The notes: a model not told the origin generated them from the letters alone. A DNA stretch of 64,000 nucleotides from Paludibacteraceae bacterium (GCA_016285885.1 JAEERP010000001.1:434001-498000); one strand, 5' to 3'; positions 18,258 through 28,628 are shown, counted from the stretch's first letter. Numbers and translations are program-made.

Positions 18258-20444
18258 TTAGTTACCCATCTCGGAGATGAACTTGATCCTTACGAGCCTG
18301 ATTTCCTCTTCCGTGTAGTCGTTCTCGCCCAACTCCTTCAAGGCGTCATCCACATCCTCGGATTCTGCCTCCTTGAAGTAGTCGAACACTTCGTCGATAC
18401 GCTCCTGATCCATGATTTGGACAAGGAAGTAGTCGATGTTGATCTTTGTGCCCGAGTTGACGATGGCCTCGATCTCGTCCAGCAACTCGTCGAAGTCCAA
18501 ACCTTTCGACTCGGCGATGTCGTCCAAGGCAATCTTTCTGTCAATCGCTTGGATGATAGAAACCTTTAGCTTGGATTTGTTTGCCACGGAACGTACGCGG
18601 AGGTCTTCCGGACGCTCTATTTCATTCTCCTGTACATGTTTCTTGATAAGTTTCACGAACTCGTCTCCGAAACGTTTTGCCTTACCTGCACCAACGCCAG
18701 GGATGTTTTGCAACTCCTCAATCGTGATAGGGTAGGTGGTTGCCATCGCTTCCAGGGATGGGTCTTGGAAAATGACGAATGGTGGCAGACTCAACTTCTT
18801 GGACAAATTCTTGCGAAGGTCTTTCAGCATGGAGAATAGGGCAGGGTCTGCACAACAGGACGCTCCTCCTTTGAGCTGGATGTCTACTTCTTCCACATCC
18901 TCCTCCTCTTCGCTGACGATCTCGAAAGATTTAGGCTTCTTTAAAAATGCCTTCCCTTCATGTGTCACTTTGAGAATTCCGTAGTTTTCGATGTCCTTCG
19001 TGATATATCCGCAAATCATCGCTTTTTGGATCACATTTTGCCACGTCCTTTCACTCTCGTCTTTTCCTTCACCAAACGTGTCGATCTCTTCATCATGACC
19101 ATAGGATTTCACTTCACTCGTTTCATTTCCCATGATGACGTCAATCACATGTTCCGTCTTAAACTTTTCATTCAACGCTATGATCGTCTCTAAAACGGTG
19201 CATAGCAACTCTTTCGCTTCCACTTGTTTTTTCGGATTTAAACAATTATCACAATTTCCACAATTTTCTTCTGCATACTCTTCGCCGAAGTAGTGTAACA
19301 ACACTTTCCTTCTGCAGACTACGCTCTCCGCGTATGCGGCTGTCTCCAAGAGCAATTGCTTGCCGATTTCCTGCTCCGCGATGGGTTTGCCTTGCATGAA
19401 TTTCTCCAGTTTCTGCAGGTCGCTATTGGAGTAGAAGGCGATGCATCGACCTTCTCCGCCGTCCCTTCCTGCTCTTCCTGTCTCTTGATAGTAACCTTCA
19501 AGACTCTTTGGTATGTCGTAATGGATGACGAACCTTACGTCTGGTTTGTCGATTCCCATGCCAAAGGCGATGGTGGCTACGATCACCTGCACTTTTTCCA
19601 TCAGGAAGCAGTCTTGGTTGCCCGAGCGTGTCGCACTGTCCATTCCCGCATGGTATGCTAATGCGTTGATGCCGTTTACGCGGAGGGTCTCCGCCAATTC
19701 TTCCACTTTCTTTCTGCTAAGACAGTAGATGATGCCGGACTTGCCCTCTTGGCTTCGAATGAACTTGATGATTTCTTTGTCGATATCATCCTTCTTCGGC
19801 CGCACTTCATAGTAGAGGTTCGACCGGTTGAACGATGATTTGAATACCGTCGCATCCATGATGCCTAAGCTCTTTTGGATGTCATGCTGTACTTTCGGTG
19901 TGGCCGTCGCGGTTAGCGCGATGACTGCGACCTTTTGCCCGATCTCATTGATGATGGGACGTATTCTTCGGTATTCGGGTCTGAAATCGTGTCCCCATTC
20001 GGAAATACAATGGGCCTCGTCAATCGCGAAGAAGGATATCTTCACTTGTCTGAGGAATTCCACGTTCTCCTCTTTGGTCAACGATTCTGGTGCCACATAC
20101 AGTAGTTTCGTTCTGCCCTCCAGAATATCACTCTTCACATTGTCTATCGCCGCTTTGTTGAGGGACGAGTTGATGAAGTGGGCGATGCCGTCCTCCTCGC
20201 TGAAGTTCCTCATTGCGTCTACCTGATTCTTCATCAAGGCGATAAGTGGAGAGATCACAATTGCTGTGCCTTCCATCATTAATGATGGCAATTGATAGCA
20301 TAGTGACTTGCCACCACCTGTCGGCATCAGGACGAAGGTGTCCTTTCCTGCCAATAGATTGGTGATAATTGCCTCCTGGTTCCCCTTGAAGGAGTCGAAA
20401 CCAAAATGCAATTTCAGTTGTTTTGCCAATTCATTGTCTTTCAT
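18258..20444 (-). CDS. recQ: ATP-dependent DNA helicase RecQ
   Basis: A 728-residue superfamily 2 helicase acting in recombination and repair of stalled forks. Walker A is GGGKS at 43-47; the DEAH box is at 142-145 (AIDEAHCISEWGHDFRP), and the helicase C half includes GRAGRDGG. A zinc-binding cluster ENCGNCDNCLNP marks the RQC region, an HRDC domain follows (FQDPSLEAMA to LIKKH), and about 140 further residues form a C-terminal helix-turn-helix-like extension found in Bacteroidota RecQ. This makes it longer than E. coli RecQ (about 610). Single-gene unit with a TAnnTTTG box upstream. Confidence 0.95.
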   Translation of the reverse strand: MKDNELAKQLKLHFGFDSFKGNQEAIITNLLAGKDTFVLMPTGGGKSLCYQLPSLMMEGTAIVISPLIALMKNQVDAMRNFSEEDGIAHFINSSLNKAAIDNVKSDILEGRTKLLYVAPESLTKEENVEFLRQVKISFFAIDEAHCISEWGHDFRPEYRRIRPIINEIGQKVAVIALTATATPKVQHDIQKSLGIMDATVFKSSFNRSNLYYEVRPKKDDIDKEIIKFIRSQEGKSGIIYCLSRKKVEELAETLRVNGINALAYHAGMDSATRSGNQDCFLMEKVQVIVATIAFGMGIDKPDVRFVIHYDIPKSLEGYYQETGRAGRDGGEGRCIAFYSNSDLQKLEKFMQGKPIAEQEIGKQLLLETAAYAESVVCRRKVLLHYFGEEYAEENCGNCDNCLNPKKQVEAKELLCTVLETIIALNEKFKTEHVIDVIMGNETSEVKSYGHDEEIDTFGEGKDESERTWQNVIQKAMICGYITKDIENYGILKVTHEGKAFLKKPKSFEIVSEEEEDVEEVDIQLKGGASCCADPALFSMLKDLRKNLSKKLSLPPFVIFQDPSLEAMATTYPITIEELQNIPGVGAGKAKRFGDEFVKLIKKHVQENEIERPEDLRVRSVANKSKLKVSIIQAIDRKIALDDIAESKGLDFDELLDEIEAIVNSGTKINIDYFLVQIMDQERIDEVFDYFKEAESEDVDDALKELGENDYTEEEIRLVRIKFISEMGN

Positions 20445-20527
20445 AATCGGAACACAATTAATCGTTATAATCTACCCTTGGACATCTGTATGTCCCATAT
20501 ATCAGGGGTGACACGCAATTGTAGACG

Positions 20528-20535
20528 CAAATGTA
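20528..20535 (-). promoter_or_regulatory. -7 promoter box of recQ
   Basis: TACATTTG on the minus strand, 83 bases ahead of the recQ start; no clear TTTG at the usual upstream distance. Confidence 0.4.
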
Positions 20536-20578
20536 TACTACTGTTTGTAAAATAACATCATAAAAAATGCTAAATTTC

Positions 20579-21817
20579 TTATGCCACCCTCAATTTCTCT
20601 ATGTTGGCGCTCTGAATCTTTGTCTCAGCGTACGCTTTTGTAATGCTGACCTTTTTCTGTCCAGAGGAAGGGATCTCAAACATCACATCCAACATGATGG
20701 TCTCCACGATGGATCGTAGTCCTCTCGCCCCGAGCTTGAACTCTACCGCTTTGTCCACGATATATTCCAGCACATCTTCGTCGAATGTAAGTTTCACATC
20801 GTCCATATCAAACATCTTGACGTATTGCTTGATGATGGAGTTCTTCGGTTCGGTTAGAATGGATCGCAACGCCTTGCGGTCCAGTTGGTTCAGATGACAG
20901 AGTAGCGGCAATCTGCCTATGATCTCTGGAATGAGCCCAAATGACTTCAGATCCTGCGGGGAGACGTATTGGAGTATGTTCTCCATGTCCACAACACCTT
21001 GTTTCTTCGCCGCCGCATATCCCACCACCTTGGTGTTGAGCCTATGTGCGATTTTGTGCTCGATGCCGTCGAACGCGCCTCCGCAGATGAAGAGGATGTT
21101 CTTGGTGTCCACTGGTATCATCTTCTGCTCGGGATGCTTGCGCCCGCCTTGCGGTGGAACGTTCACGATGGATCCTTCCAATAGCTTGAGCAAACCTTGC
21201 TGTACACCCTCTCCGCTCACGTCGCGCGTGATGGACGGATTGTCTCCCTTGCGGGCGATTTTGTCTATCTCGTCGATGAAGACGATGCCTCGCTCTGCCG
21301 CTTTGACGTCGTAGTCCGACGCTTGTAGCAGGCGGGTGAGTATGCTCTCGATGTCTTCGCCCACATAGCCCGCTTCGGTCAATACGGTGGCGTCAACGAT
21401 TGCGAATGGCACTTTCAATAGTTTTGCGATGGTCTTCGCAAGCAAAGTCTTGCCTGTTCCGGTCGCTCCCACCATGATGATGTTGGATTTTTCGATCTCA
21501 ACACCGTCGTCGTCCTTCGGCTGCATAAGCCGCTTGTAGTGGTTGTAGACCGCAACGGAAAGTGTTTTCTTCGCCACATCCTGCCCGATGACGTACTGGT
21601 CGAGGAACTGTTTGATCTCTACTGGCTTAGGAAGTCCTTCCGCATGGAAATCAGAGCCTGGGGCGATGTCCTTTTTGTTGCTTTCGACAATCTCGTAAGC
21701 CATTCTCACGCACTCGTCGCAAATGTTCACGGATGGTCCCGTGATGAGCATATTCACCTCTTTTTGCGACCTGCCACAGAAACTGCACCTGTTCGTGCTT
21801 TTTGTGTTAACTGCCAT
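20579..21817 (-). CDS. clpX: ClpX, ATP-dependent unfoldase of the ClpXP protease
   Basis: A 412-residue AAA+ protein that recognises, unfolds and feeds substrates to ClpP. The N-terminal zinc-binding domain has C11-x2-C14 and C33-x2-C36; Walker A is GATGTGKT at 117-124 and Walker B is IVFIDEID. The ClpP-contacting IGF loop region and the C-terminal subdomain ([10 protein letters not shown]) are in place. It starts seven bases after clpP, the standard clpP-clpX order, so the two are co-transcribed. Length is normal. Confidence 0.96.
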   Translation of the reverse strand: MAVNTKSTNRCSFCGRSQKEVNMLITGPSVNICDECVRMAYEIVESNKKDIAPGSDFHAEGLPKPVEIKQFLDQYVIGQDVAKKTLSVAVYNHYKRLMQPKDDDGVEIEKSNIIMVGATGTGKTLLAKTIAKLLKVPFAIVDATVLTEAGYVGEDIESILTRLLQASDYDVKAAERGIVFIDEIDKIARKGDNPSITRDVSGEGVQQGLLKLLEGSIVNVPPQGGRKHPEQKMIPVDTKNILFICGGAFDGIEHKIAHRLNTKVVGYAAAKKQGVVDMENILQYVSPQDLKSFGLIPEIIGRLPLLCHLNQLDRKALRSILTEPKNSIIKQYVKMFDMDDVKLTFDEDVLEYIVDKAVEFKLGARGLRSIVETIMLDVMFEIPSSGQKKVSITKAYAETKIQSANIEKLRVA

Positions 21818-21824
21818 CTCTCCC

Positions 21825-22502
21825 TTATTTGTTCCTCACTAAAACCTCATCGATCATTCCGTACGCTTTCGCCTCTTCGGCTGTCATCCAATAATCTCTG
21901 TCGGAGTCTTGGAATATCTTCTCGTAGGAGTTCCCTGAATGCTCAGCGATAATCGTGTAGAGCTCTTTTTTCAGTTTTTGGATCTCTCTCGCGGTGATTT
22001 CGATGTCCGACGCTTGTCCCTGGGCTCCTCCCATGGGTTGGTGGATCATGACGCGGGAGTGCTTCAATGCGGAGCGTTTCCCTTTCGTGCCTGCCACCAA
22101 TAGTACCGCACCCATGGATGCCGCCATGCCGGTGCAGATGGTCGCCACATCACATCCGATGTATTGCATCGTGTCGTAGATTCCTAAACCTGCGTATACG
22201 GATCCGCCCGGAGTGTTCAGGTATATCGAGATGTCTTTCCCCGGATCGGAAGAGTCCAAGTAGAGCAGTTGCGCTTGTATTACGTTAGCCGAATAATCGT
22301 CCACCTCTGTTCCTAGGAATATGATGCGGTCCATCATGAGCCTTGAAAACACGTCCATCTGTGTTACGTTCAGTTGTCGCTCTTCCAAGATGCTGGGTGA
22401 TATGTAGCTGTTTGATATGCGGGAAGTGTATTGGTCTAATGCTAATCCGTTCATCCCAAGATGCCCCACCGCATATTTCCTGAAATCATTTTTTTCCATC
22501 AT
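21825..22502 (-). CDS. clpP: ClpP, proteolytic subunit of the Clp protease
   Basis: A 225-residue serine protease that forms the tetradecameric chamber. Catalytic Ser129 lies in [11 protein letters not shown] and His154 in MIHQPMGG; the N-terminal propeptide-like region is somewhat longer than in E. coli, as common in this phylum. First gene of the clpP-clpX pair, 127 bases downstream of the tig gene and separated from it by a hairpin terminator, so read-through from tig is limited. The classic tig-clpP-clpX order is kept. Confidence 0.96.
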   Translation of the reverse strand: MMEKNDFRKYAVGHLGMNGLALDQYTSRISNSYISPSILEERQLNVTQMDVFSRLMMDRIIFLGTEVDDYSANVIQAQLLYLDSSDPGKDISIYLNTPGGSVYAGLGIYDTMQYIGCDVATICTGMAASMGAVLLVAGTKGKRSALKHSRVMIHQPMGGAQGQASDIEITAREIQKLKKELYTIIAEHSGNSYEKIFQDSDRDYWMTAEEAKAYGMIDEVLVRNK

Positions 22503-22576
22503 TTTATTATAAATTAATCTTGCTTTTTGTTCTCTTATTTGGTTACTAAGTTAATAAAACTTTTTTATTTAAAACC

Positions 22577-22611
22577 AAAAAAAATCCCGGCAATTTTTGT
22601 TGTCGGGATTG
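22577..22611 (-). terminator. Terminator of tig
   Basis: Stem AATCCCGGCAA / TTGTCGGGATT (one G-T wobble) around a T-rich loop; on the minus strand a T-rich run follows. It sits between tig and clpP. Confidence 0.75.
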
Positions 22612-22629
22612 ATTTATTTTTGTAAATTG

Positions 22630-23997
22630 TTATTTCCCTTGCTCTGAGAAAAGTTTATTGAACTCGTCTAGGCTGACTTTCTTCGTGTCTAATTTGATCT
22701 TAGACTTCACTACATTCAATACTTTCTCTTCCAAGACGCGCTCCACGATTTGTTGCGCTGACTCTTTCTTCTTCAACATCTCCTTGGCGTAGTTCTCCAA
22801 AACGTCCGTAGGAACAGTTGACATTCCGTATTGCGCGAATTGTGCTTGCGCGGTCTTCTTGGCGAACTCCATCATATCACCTTCCTCGATCTTCACTTGG
22901 TTGTCTGAAGCGATCTTGTTCTTGGTCAGTTGCCACTTCAAATCGTTCAACATCATCGGATATTGTGCTTCAAGATCTTCGACGCTGATCTTCTCGTTCG
23001 TTTCGGAAACCCAACGTTTCAGGAATGCGTCTGGGAATGCTGCGTCTCCGAAAGCCTCTTTAGACAAGATTTTTTGGGAGTCGAGCAACAACTTGTAGTC
23101 GCTGTCCATGGTGAGAGACTTCTTGAGGTTCTCCTCCAGACGAGCCTTGAATTCCTTCTCGCTCTTTACAACGCCTTCGCCCATCGCTTTGTCGAACAAC
23201 TCTTGATTCAATTCTGCTGATTTGAAACGTGTGATGCTCTTGATGGTGAACTTGAAGTCTGCGTTCACGTTGGCAACCTCTTCTCTCTTGATCTTCAATA
23301 GGGAAGCGATCTCTCCTTCGTTCTCAAATGCTTTCTTAGGGTTGAATGATACGGAAGCGCCTACCTTCGCTCCAATGAAGAGCGCTTTTTGGTCTGCGTC
23401 TTTCATGTATTTTGGACAAAGAACAGCCTCTTCTGCCTTGATGCCGTCTTCCTTCTCCTTGGTCTTTGTGCGCATCTCCACAATATCGCCCTTCACCACG
23501 TCAGACTCAACCACGTCTGTAGCCTCGTCGTATGATCCGAAACGGTCTTGGTATGCTTTCACCTCATTGTTCAACATCTCATCGCTTACCTCAATTTCGT
23601 AGTATGGGGCACTGATCTTGTCGCTCAGGACCAATTTGTTTTCAGGTGCTATTGCGATGTCGAATTTGAACTCGAAATCCTCATCTTTGCTGAAATCGAT
23701 CTCTTTCTGCTCTGTCTTGTTTGGAAGAGGCTGGCCTAAGATGTTGATGTTGTTCTCTTTGATGTAGTCTAACAATTTCTCTGAAATGATGTTGTTGATC
23801 TCATCTGCCATGGCTGCCTTGCCATACATCTTCTTTACCATCGTCATCGGAACATTTCCTGGACGGAATCCTGGCACGTTTGCTCTTTGTTTGTATTTGC
23901 GGAGCGTCTTCTCAACCGCTTCCTCATAATCTGCCTTCACAACTTGGAGTGTGATGATCGCGTTCGTCGCGTCGATGTCTTTTCTAGCGATATTCAT
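22630..23997 (-). CDS. tig: Trigger factor
   Basis: A 455-residue ribosome-associated chaperone. The N-terminal ribosome-binding domain has the signature FRPGNVPMTMVKKMYG (family GFRxGKxP). A middle domain at about 155-245 corresponds to the peptidyl-prolyl isomerase region but is divergent, which is usual in Bacteroidota. The C-terminal helical arms run from about 265 to 455. It precedes clpP and clpX on the same strand, as in many bacteria, and has its own strong promoter. Confidence 0.93.
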   Translation of the reverse strand: MNIARKDIDATNAIITLQVVKADYEEAVEKTLRKYKQRANVPGFRPGNVPMTMVKKMYGKAAMADEINNIISEKLLDYIKENNINILGQPLPNKTEQKEIDFSKDEDFEFKFDIAIAPENKLVLSDKISAPYYEIEVSDEMLNNEVKAYQDRFGSYDEATDVVESDVVKGDIVEMRTKTKEKEDGIKAEEAVLCPKYMKDADQKALFIGAKVGASVSFNPKKAFENEGEIASLLKIKREEVANVNADFKFTIKSITRFKSAELNQELFDKAMGEGVVKSEKEFKARLEENLKKSLTMDSDYKLLLDSQKILSKEAFGDAAFPDAFLKRWVSETNEKISVEDLEAQYPMMLNDLKWQLTKNKIASDNQVKIEEGDMMEFAKKTAQAQFAQYGMSTVPTDVLENYAKEMLKKKESAQQIVERVLEEKVLNVVKSKIKLDTKKVSLDEFNKLFSEQGK

Positions 23998-24037
23998 ATT
24001 GTTTATTTTAAGTATAATTCTTTTGTAAATCAGGGTG

Positions 24038-24069
24038 CAAAGGTAATTGTTTTTTTCTATTCTAACAAA
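24038..24069 (-). promoter_or_regulatory. Promoter of tig
   Basis: On the minus strand TTTG (24066-24069), 20-base spacer and TACCTTTG (24038-24045): a full match to the Bacteroidota promoter pattern, about 40 bases from the start codon. Confidence 0.75.
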
Positions 24070-24132
24070 CCAAAAATATTGATGATTCTTTTTGATCCGT
24101 TTTCTGCCTGTAAATCTATGGGAAATGTCAGC

Positions 24133-24161
24133 AAAAAGGGGACTTCCGAATAGGAGCCCCC
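24133..24161 (-). terminator. Possible weak terminator of pheT
   Basis: GGGG and CCCC arms with an inner TCC/GGA pairing form an imperfect hairpin; five Ts follow on the minus strand. It lies shortly after the pheT stop. Confidence 0.35.
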
Positions 24162-24191
24162 CTCTGCTTGATGTGTTGTTTTGTCCGAAGG

Positions 24192-26657
24192 TTAACGGAT
24201 TTTCGCTCCTAGTTTCTCTTCGAAATTCTTCATCAGTTTGTTCATGATGGCGTCGATTTGTCCGTCCGTCATCGTCTTCGCCTCGTCTTGGAGGATGAAA
24301 CTTACCGCATAGGATTTCTTGCCCGCCTCGAGGTTCTTCCCTTCGTAGACGTCGAAGAGATAGATGTTCTTGATGAGCTTACGTTCTGTCTCCATGGCCA
24401 CTTTGGTGATGTCCTCGAAGGTGGTCGCCTTGTTGATCAGAAGAGCGAGGTCTCTCTTGACTTCTGGGTACTTGGAGATCTCCTTGTAGGTCACTTTGTG
24501 GTTCTTTAATTCGGTCAGGATATGGTTCCACTCCAAATCGGCGTAGTACACGTTGTTCTCCAACCCAAATATGTTCATGGTTTTCTTTGAAACGACGCCT
24601 AGGGTGGCGAGCAACTTGCCGGTGTTGGTCATGATCGTCATTCCGTCTGACATGAGCTCGTCTTGGTAGACTCCGTAAACCAATCCTTTCTTGCTGAATC
24701 CGAGTCGTGTGAATATGTTCTCCACATATGCCCTCAACTGGTAGAAGGAGGTCTTCTCTTGCTTCAATACCCAGCTTTGGGTGGTTTTGTTTCCGCTCAA
24801 CCAAATGCCTAAGTGAAGTTCTTCCGAGTATGGCTTCAATGGCGCCTCTTCCGTCGATTGCTTCTCAGGATTCATGTGGTAGCAGTTGCCGAATTCGTAG
24901 AATTTGATGTCGACGTTCTTTCTGTTCACATTGTAGGCCACGCTTTCGAGTCCACCGAAAAGCAACGTCTGCCTCATGCATCCAAGGTCGGCGCTGAGTG
25001 GGTTCATCACCATCACCGTCGTGTTGAGTGGATATTTCTCCGAATCCGAATAGTAGGATATCTTCGTGAGGGAGTTGTTGAGTATCTCGTTGAATCCGCA
25101 GCCCGTCAATTGCTCGGAGATGAGGTTTTGGAGCTTCAGACTGTTCGGACGTGGCGAATAGGCGATGGACGAGCTGAGGGATAAGCCCTCCTGCACGTTG
25201 TCGTAACCATAGATACGAAGCAGATCTTCGATCACGTCCACATCCCTCGTCACATCGACCCTGTAGGTAGGGACTTCGAGCGAAAGGCCGTTCTCATCCT
25301 CCTTCTTGATCTCTATCTCAAGACCTGAAAGGATGGTCTTCACCTCTTCTTTCTTGATCTCTTTGCCGATTAGGGAGTTGATCTTATTGTAGGTGAGTTC
25401 CACTGGGAACGGTGCGACTGGATTAGGGTAGATGTCATACACCTCGCTGGATATCTTGCCGCCTGCCAACTCTTTGATGAGGAGTGCGGCGCACTTCAAG
25501 ATATAAAGTGTGTTGTTAGGGTCGCATCCTCTCTCATAACGGAAAGAGGCATCGGTGTTGAGACCGAATCTGCGGGCCGTTTTCCTGATGTATACAGGGT
25601 TGAAGCATGCACTCTCGAGGAAGACGTTCTTAGTTGTTTCGCTGACGCCGGATTCTAGACCTCCGAAGACACCGGCGAGACATGCGCCGCCTTTTTCGTC
25701 GCAGATCATCAAGTCGTCGGCTGTCAAGGTTCTTTCCACACCGTCGAGGGTGGTGAACTTTGTACCGTTCGCCAATGTCTTGACGATGATGTGTTGGCCC
25801 GCCATCTTGTCCAAGTCGAAGGCGTGCAGTGGCTGGCCTAGTGCATGCAATAGGTAATTGGTGGCGTCCACCACGTTGTTGATCGGTCTGAGACCGATGG
25901 TCTTCAGTGCGTTCTGCATCCATTTTGGAGATTCCTTGATGGTGATGCCGGAGATGACTACGCCTGAATAACGTGTGCAAGCCGCCGGATTTTCCACGCT
26001 CACCTTTACCGGGTGGCTGTTATCGTCTATCTTGAATGCGGAAACGTCTGGTTTGGTGAGGGTATACTTCCCTGGCTGGTGGAATTGGAAGTAGGCGGCA
26101 AGGTCGCGCGCCACGCCGTAGTGGGAAGTAGCGTCGATACGGTTAGGTGTGATGTCCACCTCGATCACATAATCGGACTCGATGCCATAGTATGTCTTGG
26201 CCAATGTGCCTACTGGTATGTCCGCTGGCAACTCGATGATGCCCGCATGGCTAGTGCCGACACCGATCTCGTCCTCTGCGCAGAGCATTCCGTAGGAATC
26301 GACACCTCTCAGTTTGAATTTCTTGATGGTGGAGCAGTTGTCGCCCTCGTAGAGCTTCGTACCGATGGTGGCAACGATGGTTTTAATTCCGGCACGGCAA
26401 TTCGCCGCACCGCATACGATCTGCAGGGGCTCGCCCTGACCTATATTGACTTTCGTGACATGAAGATGGTCGGAGTCTGGATGCGCCACGCATTCCAATA
26501 CCTCACCTACTACTAAACCTTCCAATCCTCCTTTGATGGATTGTATCTCTTCAACACCTCCGACTTCAAGACCTATTGAGGTTAAGACCTTTGAGACTTC
26601 TTCCGGCTCTATATCAAGATTGATATACTTCTTTAGCCAATTGTACGAAATATTCAT
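24192..26657 (-). CDS. pheT: Phenylalanyl-tRNA synthetase beta subunit
   Basis: A protein of 821 residues, the beta chain of the alpha2-beta2 enzyme that charges tRNA-Phe. The frame is open from a TTG at 26666, but the ATG at 26657 (MNISYNWLKKYI) is the usual family start and was chosen. In order one sees the OB-fold tRNA-binding domain (LEGLVVGEVLECVAHPDSDHL), the B3/B4 editing region, the B5 domain, the catalytic-like core and the C-terminal anticodon-binding FDX-ACB domain (KYPEVKRDLALLI). pheS is not in the window, so the two genes are unlinked here. Confidence 0.96.
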   Translation of the reverse strand: MNISYNWLKKYINLDIEPEEVSKVLTSIGLEVGGVEEIQSIKGGLEGLVVGEVLECVAHPDSDHLHVTKVNIGQGEPLQIVCGAANCRAGIKTIVATIGTKLYEGDNCSTIKKFKLRGVDSYGMLCAEDEIGVGTSHAGIIELPADIPVGTLAKTYYGIESDYVIEVDITPNRIDATSHYGVARDLAAYFQFHQPGKYTLTKPDVSAFKIDDNSHPVKVSVENPAACTRYSGVVISGITIKESPKWMQNALKTIGLRPINNVVDATNYLLHALGQPLHAFDLDKMAGQHIIVKTLANGTKFTTLDGVERTLTADDLMICDEKGGACLAGVFGGLESGVSETTKNVFLESACFNPVYIRKTARRFGLNTDASFRYERGCDPNNTLYILKCAALLIKELAGGKISSEVYDIYPNPVAPFPVELTYNKINSLIGKEIKKEEVKTILSGLEIEIKKEDENGLSLEVPTYRVDVTRDVDVIEDLLRIYGYDNVQEGLSLSSSIAYSPRPNSLKLQNLISEQLTGCGFNEILNNSLTKISYYSDSEKYPLNTTVMVMNPLSADLGCMRQTLLFGGLESVAYNVNRKNVDIKFYEFGNCYHMNPEKQSTEEAPLKPYSEELHLGIWLSGNKTTQSWVLKQEKTSFYQLRAYVENIFTRLGFSKKGLVYGVYQDELMSDGMTIMTNTGKLLATLGVVSKKTMNIFGLENNVYYADLEWNHILTELKNHKVTYKEISKYPEVKRDLALLINKATTFEDITKVAMETERKLIKNIYLFDVYEGKNLEAGKKSYAVSFILQDEAKTMTDGQIDAIMNKLMKNFEEKLGAKIR

Positions 26658-26862
26658 TACTTCCAATTATTATTCCGGGTGGCGAATCCGCCTCCCTTGT
26701 TTCCTATTCCGCGAAGTTATAAAAATATTCTCTATTCTGAATGTCTTCTTCTTTTTTTTATGGGGAGGTTTCTTGTTTGCGGTTTGATGTTCCGGTGAGA
26801 GGCGCACGCGATGTTTTCTTATTTAAAATAGGTTCCAGACCTAAAACTTTTCAATTAATTTT

Positions 26863-26870
26863 TATCTTTG
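26863..26870 (+). promoter_or_regulatory. -7 promoter box of the hydrolase-like gene
   Basis: TATCTTTG, an exact TAnnTTTG, ends 18 bases before the start codon at 26889. Confidence 0.55.
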
Positions 26871-26888
26871 CAGAATAAGTTTTAAGCG

Positions 26889-27689
26889 ATGGTTAGGATT
26901 CGATTCATACTTTTAGGACTTTTTGTTCTGTTGATTCCCTCTCTTGGTCATGCGGATGACAATGAGGGTGAGTTCTCTTCGGAGATTTTTTATGCGAGGG
27001 AGTATCGCTATCAAGGTGATACGCTGAAGTATAGGATTCTATACCCGAAGGGGTATGGCGTCGAGGGGTTGAAGTTCCCTCTGTTCGTTTTCCTTCATGG
27101 GGAGGATGAACGGGGTAGGGACAACCTGATGCAGCTCAAGTATGGGGCGCAGCTCTACATGAGTGAGGAGGCGCGCAATTACCAATCGGCCGTGGTCATC
27201 ATCCCTCAATGCCCGGAGAGCGACACTTGGGCGAAATACGACAAACTGGATGATGGTTCGATCGTCTTGCGTGAGAATCCTGAACAGACGAAGAGTAGCA
27301 TCATCGTGGAACGTTTGATCCAACATTTCTTGAAGAAGCAAAATGAAATCGATGCCTCACGTGTCTATCTGGTCGGAAAGGGCATGGGCGGATTCGGCGT
27401 GTTGGACCTTGTTGCCCGTAATCCGAAGCTTTACACGGCGGCTATTTCCGTCTCTGGCGTGATCGAGCCTTCCCGCTTGAAGAAAAAGAAAGTGCCTGTC
27501 CGCCTCTATCATGGGGTGGAGGATCCTATTGTCCCTATACAGTATGCTCGTGATCTGGAGGCTGTGCTGAAGTCTAATTCCAATGGCTCCGACTTGGTGG
27601 AGTTCCAAGACACGAAGCATGACGACGCTTGGGAAATGGCTACGAGTGCCGCTGAATTCATGGAGTGGCTTTTTGAAAAAACGAAATAG
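26889..27689 (+). CDS. Secreted alpha/beta-hydrolase-like protein without the catalytic serine
   Basis: A 266-residue exported protein (signal peptide 1-22, ending SLGHA) of the esterase/dienelactone-hydrolase-like group, resembling the peptidase-like esterases common in Bacteroidota. FVFLHGEDERG near residue 67 is the oxyanion strand; Asp212 (GVEDPIVP) and His244 (TKHDDAW) fit the acid and histidine of the triad. The nucleophile elbow, normally G-x-S-x-G, reads G163-K-G165-M-G167 with GGC at 27381-27383, so the serine is replaced by glycine. The protein therefore probably lacks hydrolase activity, or uses another residue. Followed after 57 bases by two TerB/J-domain genes on the same strand. 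Confidence 0.8.
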   Translation: MVRIRFILLGLFVLLIPSLGHADDNEGEFSSEIFYAREYRYQGDTLKYRILYPKGYGVEGLKFPLFVFLHGEDERGRDNLMQLKYGAQLYMSEEARNYQSAVVIIPQCPESDTWAKYDKLDDGSIVLRENPEQTKSSIIVERLIQHFLKKQNEIDASRVYLVGKGMGGFGVLDLVARNPKLYTAAISVSGVIEPSRLKKKKVPVRLYHGVEDPIVPIQYARDLEAVLKSNSNGSDLVEFQDTKHDDAWEMATSAAEFMEWLFEKTK

Positions 27690-27746
27690 GTGATGGCAAA
27701 CTATTGTGCGGTATAAGTTTACTGGATTTATATCCTTTTCTTTCGT

Positions 27747-28628
27747 ATGGGATATGCTTTTCTTCTCTTTCTGATTGCTCTTGCCCTGACACTTGTCATG
27801 GCGGGATTGTATATTACATATAATGAGAATTCCATGGATGATGACGACTCCTGTCTGATCCATCTTTTGGTTGCGGTTATCAAATGTGACGGAAAAACTG
27901 ATGCGGCGGAGGTGGATGCTGTCCGTTCATTCATCAACGCATCTCCCCGTTGGGGCAATTATCTCCTCAAACATTTTTATAGGGAACTGAGTTATGTAAA
28001 CGTTCGGTTCATGGGCTTTGGAATGAACAGCGTACCTGTGTTTATACTGGAGGGTAAATCAAATTATTTGCGAGAGATCTCCAAAAAGAAGGTTTCGGAC
28101 CTCGCTTCTTATGCGCTGACTCATTTCGCCCATAAATATTCTAATCGTTTGGAATTCATGGATATGCTGTTCCAAATCGCTTATTCTCAGGATGGCGTGA
28201 GCGACGCAGAGGTGAATTTACTACGTGAGGTGGCGCATTATTTGTGCCTCAAATCGTGGGATTTTACTTCTTTCATATACAAGTATGAGTATATGAAGAA
28301 TGACAAGTATAAAGAACAGGAAAAGAGACAAGAGGAGCATTCGAAGCAGGAGAACCAAAGCGAAAAGAATCGTGAAACGCACAAAAAGCGTTTTGAACAT
28401 GTGACCAACTCCCGTACGAAGGATGCTTTACGCCTTCTTGAACTGTCGGAGGATGTGGACAAGCAGGAGATTAAGTCCGCTTATCGCAAATTGGCGAAGA
28501 AATACCACCCGGACACACTTCCAACTAACGTTTCCGAAAAAGAGAAGGAGGAGGCTGCCGCACGATTCCGCTCGATCCATGAGGCTTACGAATTCCTGTT
28601 GTCGACGGAGATGCTCCGTGTGAAATAA
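27747..28628 (+). CDS. DjlA-like membrane protein: TM, TerB-like domain, J-domain (copy 1)
   Basis: A 293-residue protein. Residues 4-25 are a single hydrophobic segment; residues about 30-175 form an all-helical TerB-like domain with acidic motifs (VIKCDGKTDAAEVD and IAYSQDGVSDAEVNLLREV); residues 180-215 are a charged linker rich in Glu and Lys; residues 216-293 are a J-domain with the HPD motif (KKYHPDTL). This is the DjlA arrangement, in which a membrane-bound cochaperone recruits DnaK. The linker and J-domain should be cytoplasmic. It forms a tandem pair with the paralogue at 28694; substrate unknown. Confidence 0.85.
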   Translation: MGYAFLLFLIALALTLVMAGLYITYNENSMDDDDSCLIHLLVAVIKCDGKTDAAEVDAVRSFINASPRWGNYLLKHFYRELSYVNVRFMGFGMNSVPVFILEGKSNYLREISKKKVSDLASYALTHFAHKYSNRLEFMDMLFQIAYSQDGVSDAEVNLLREVAHYLCLKSWDFTSFIYKYEYMKNDKYKEQEKRQEEHSKQENQSEKNRETHKKRFEHVTNSRTKDALRLLELSEDVDKQEIKSAYRKLAKKYHPDTLPTNVSEKEKEEAAARFRSIHEAYEFLLSTEMLRVK

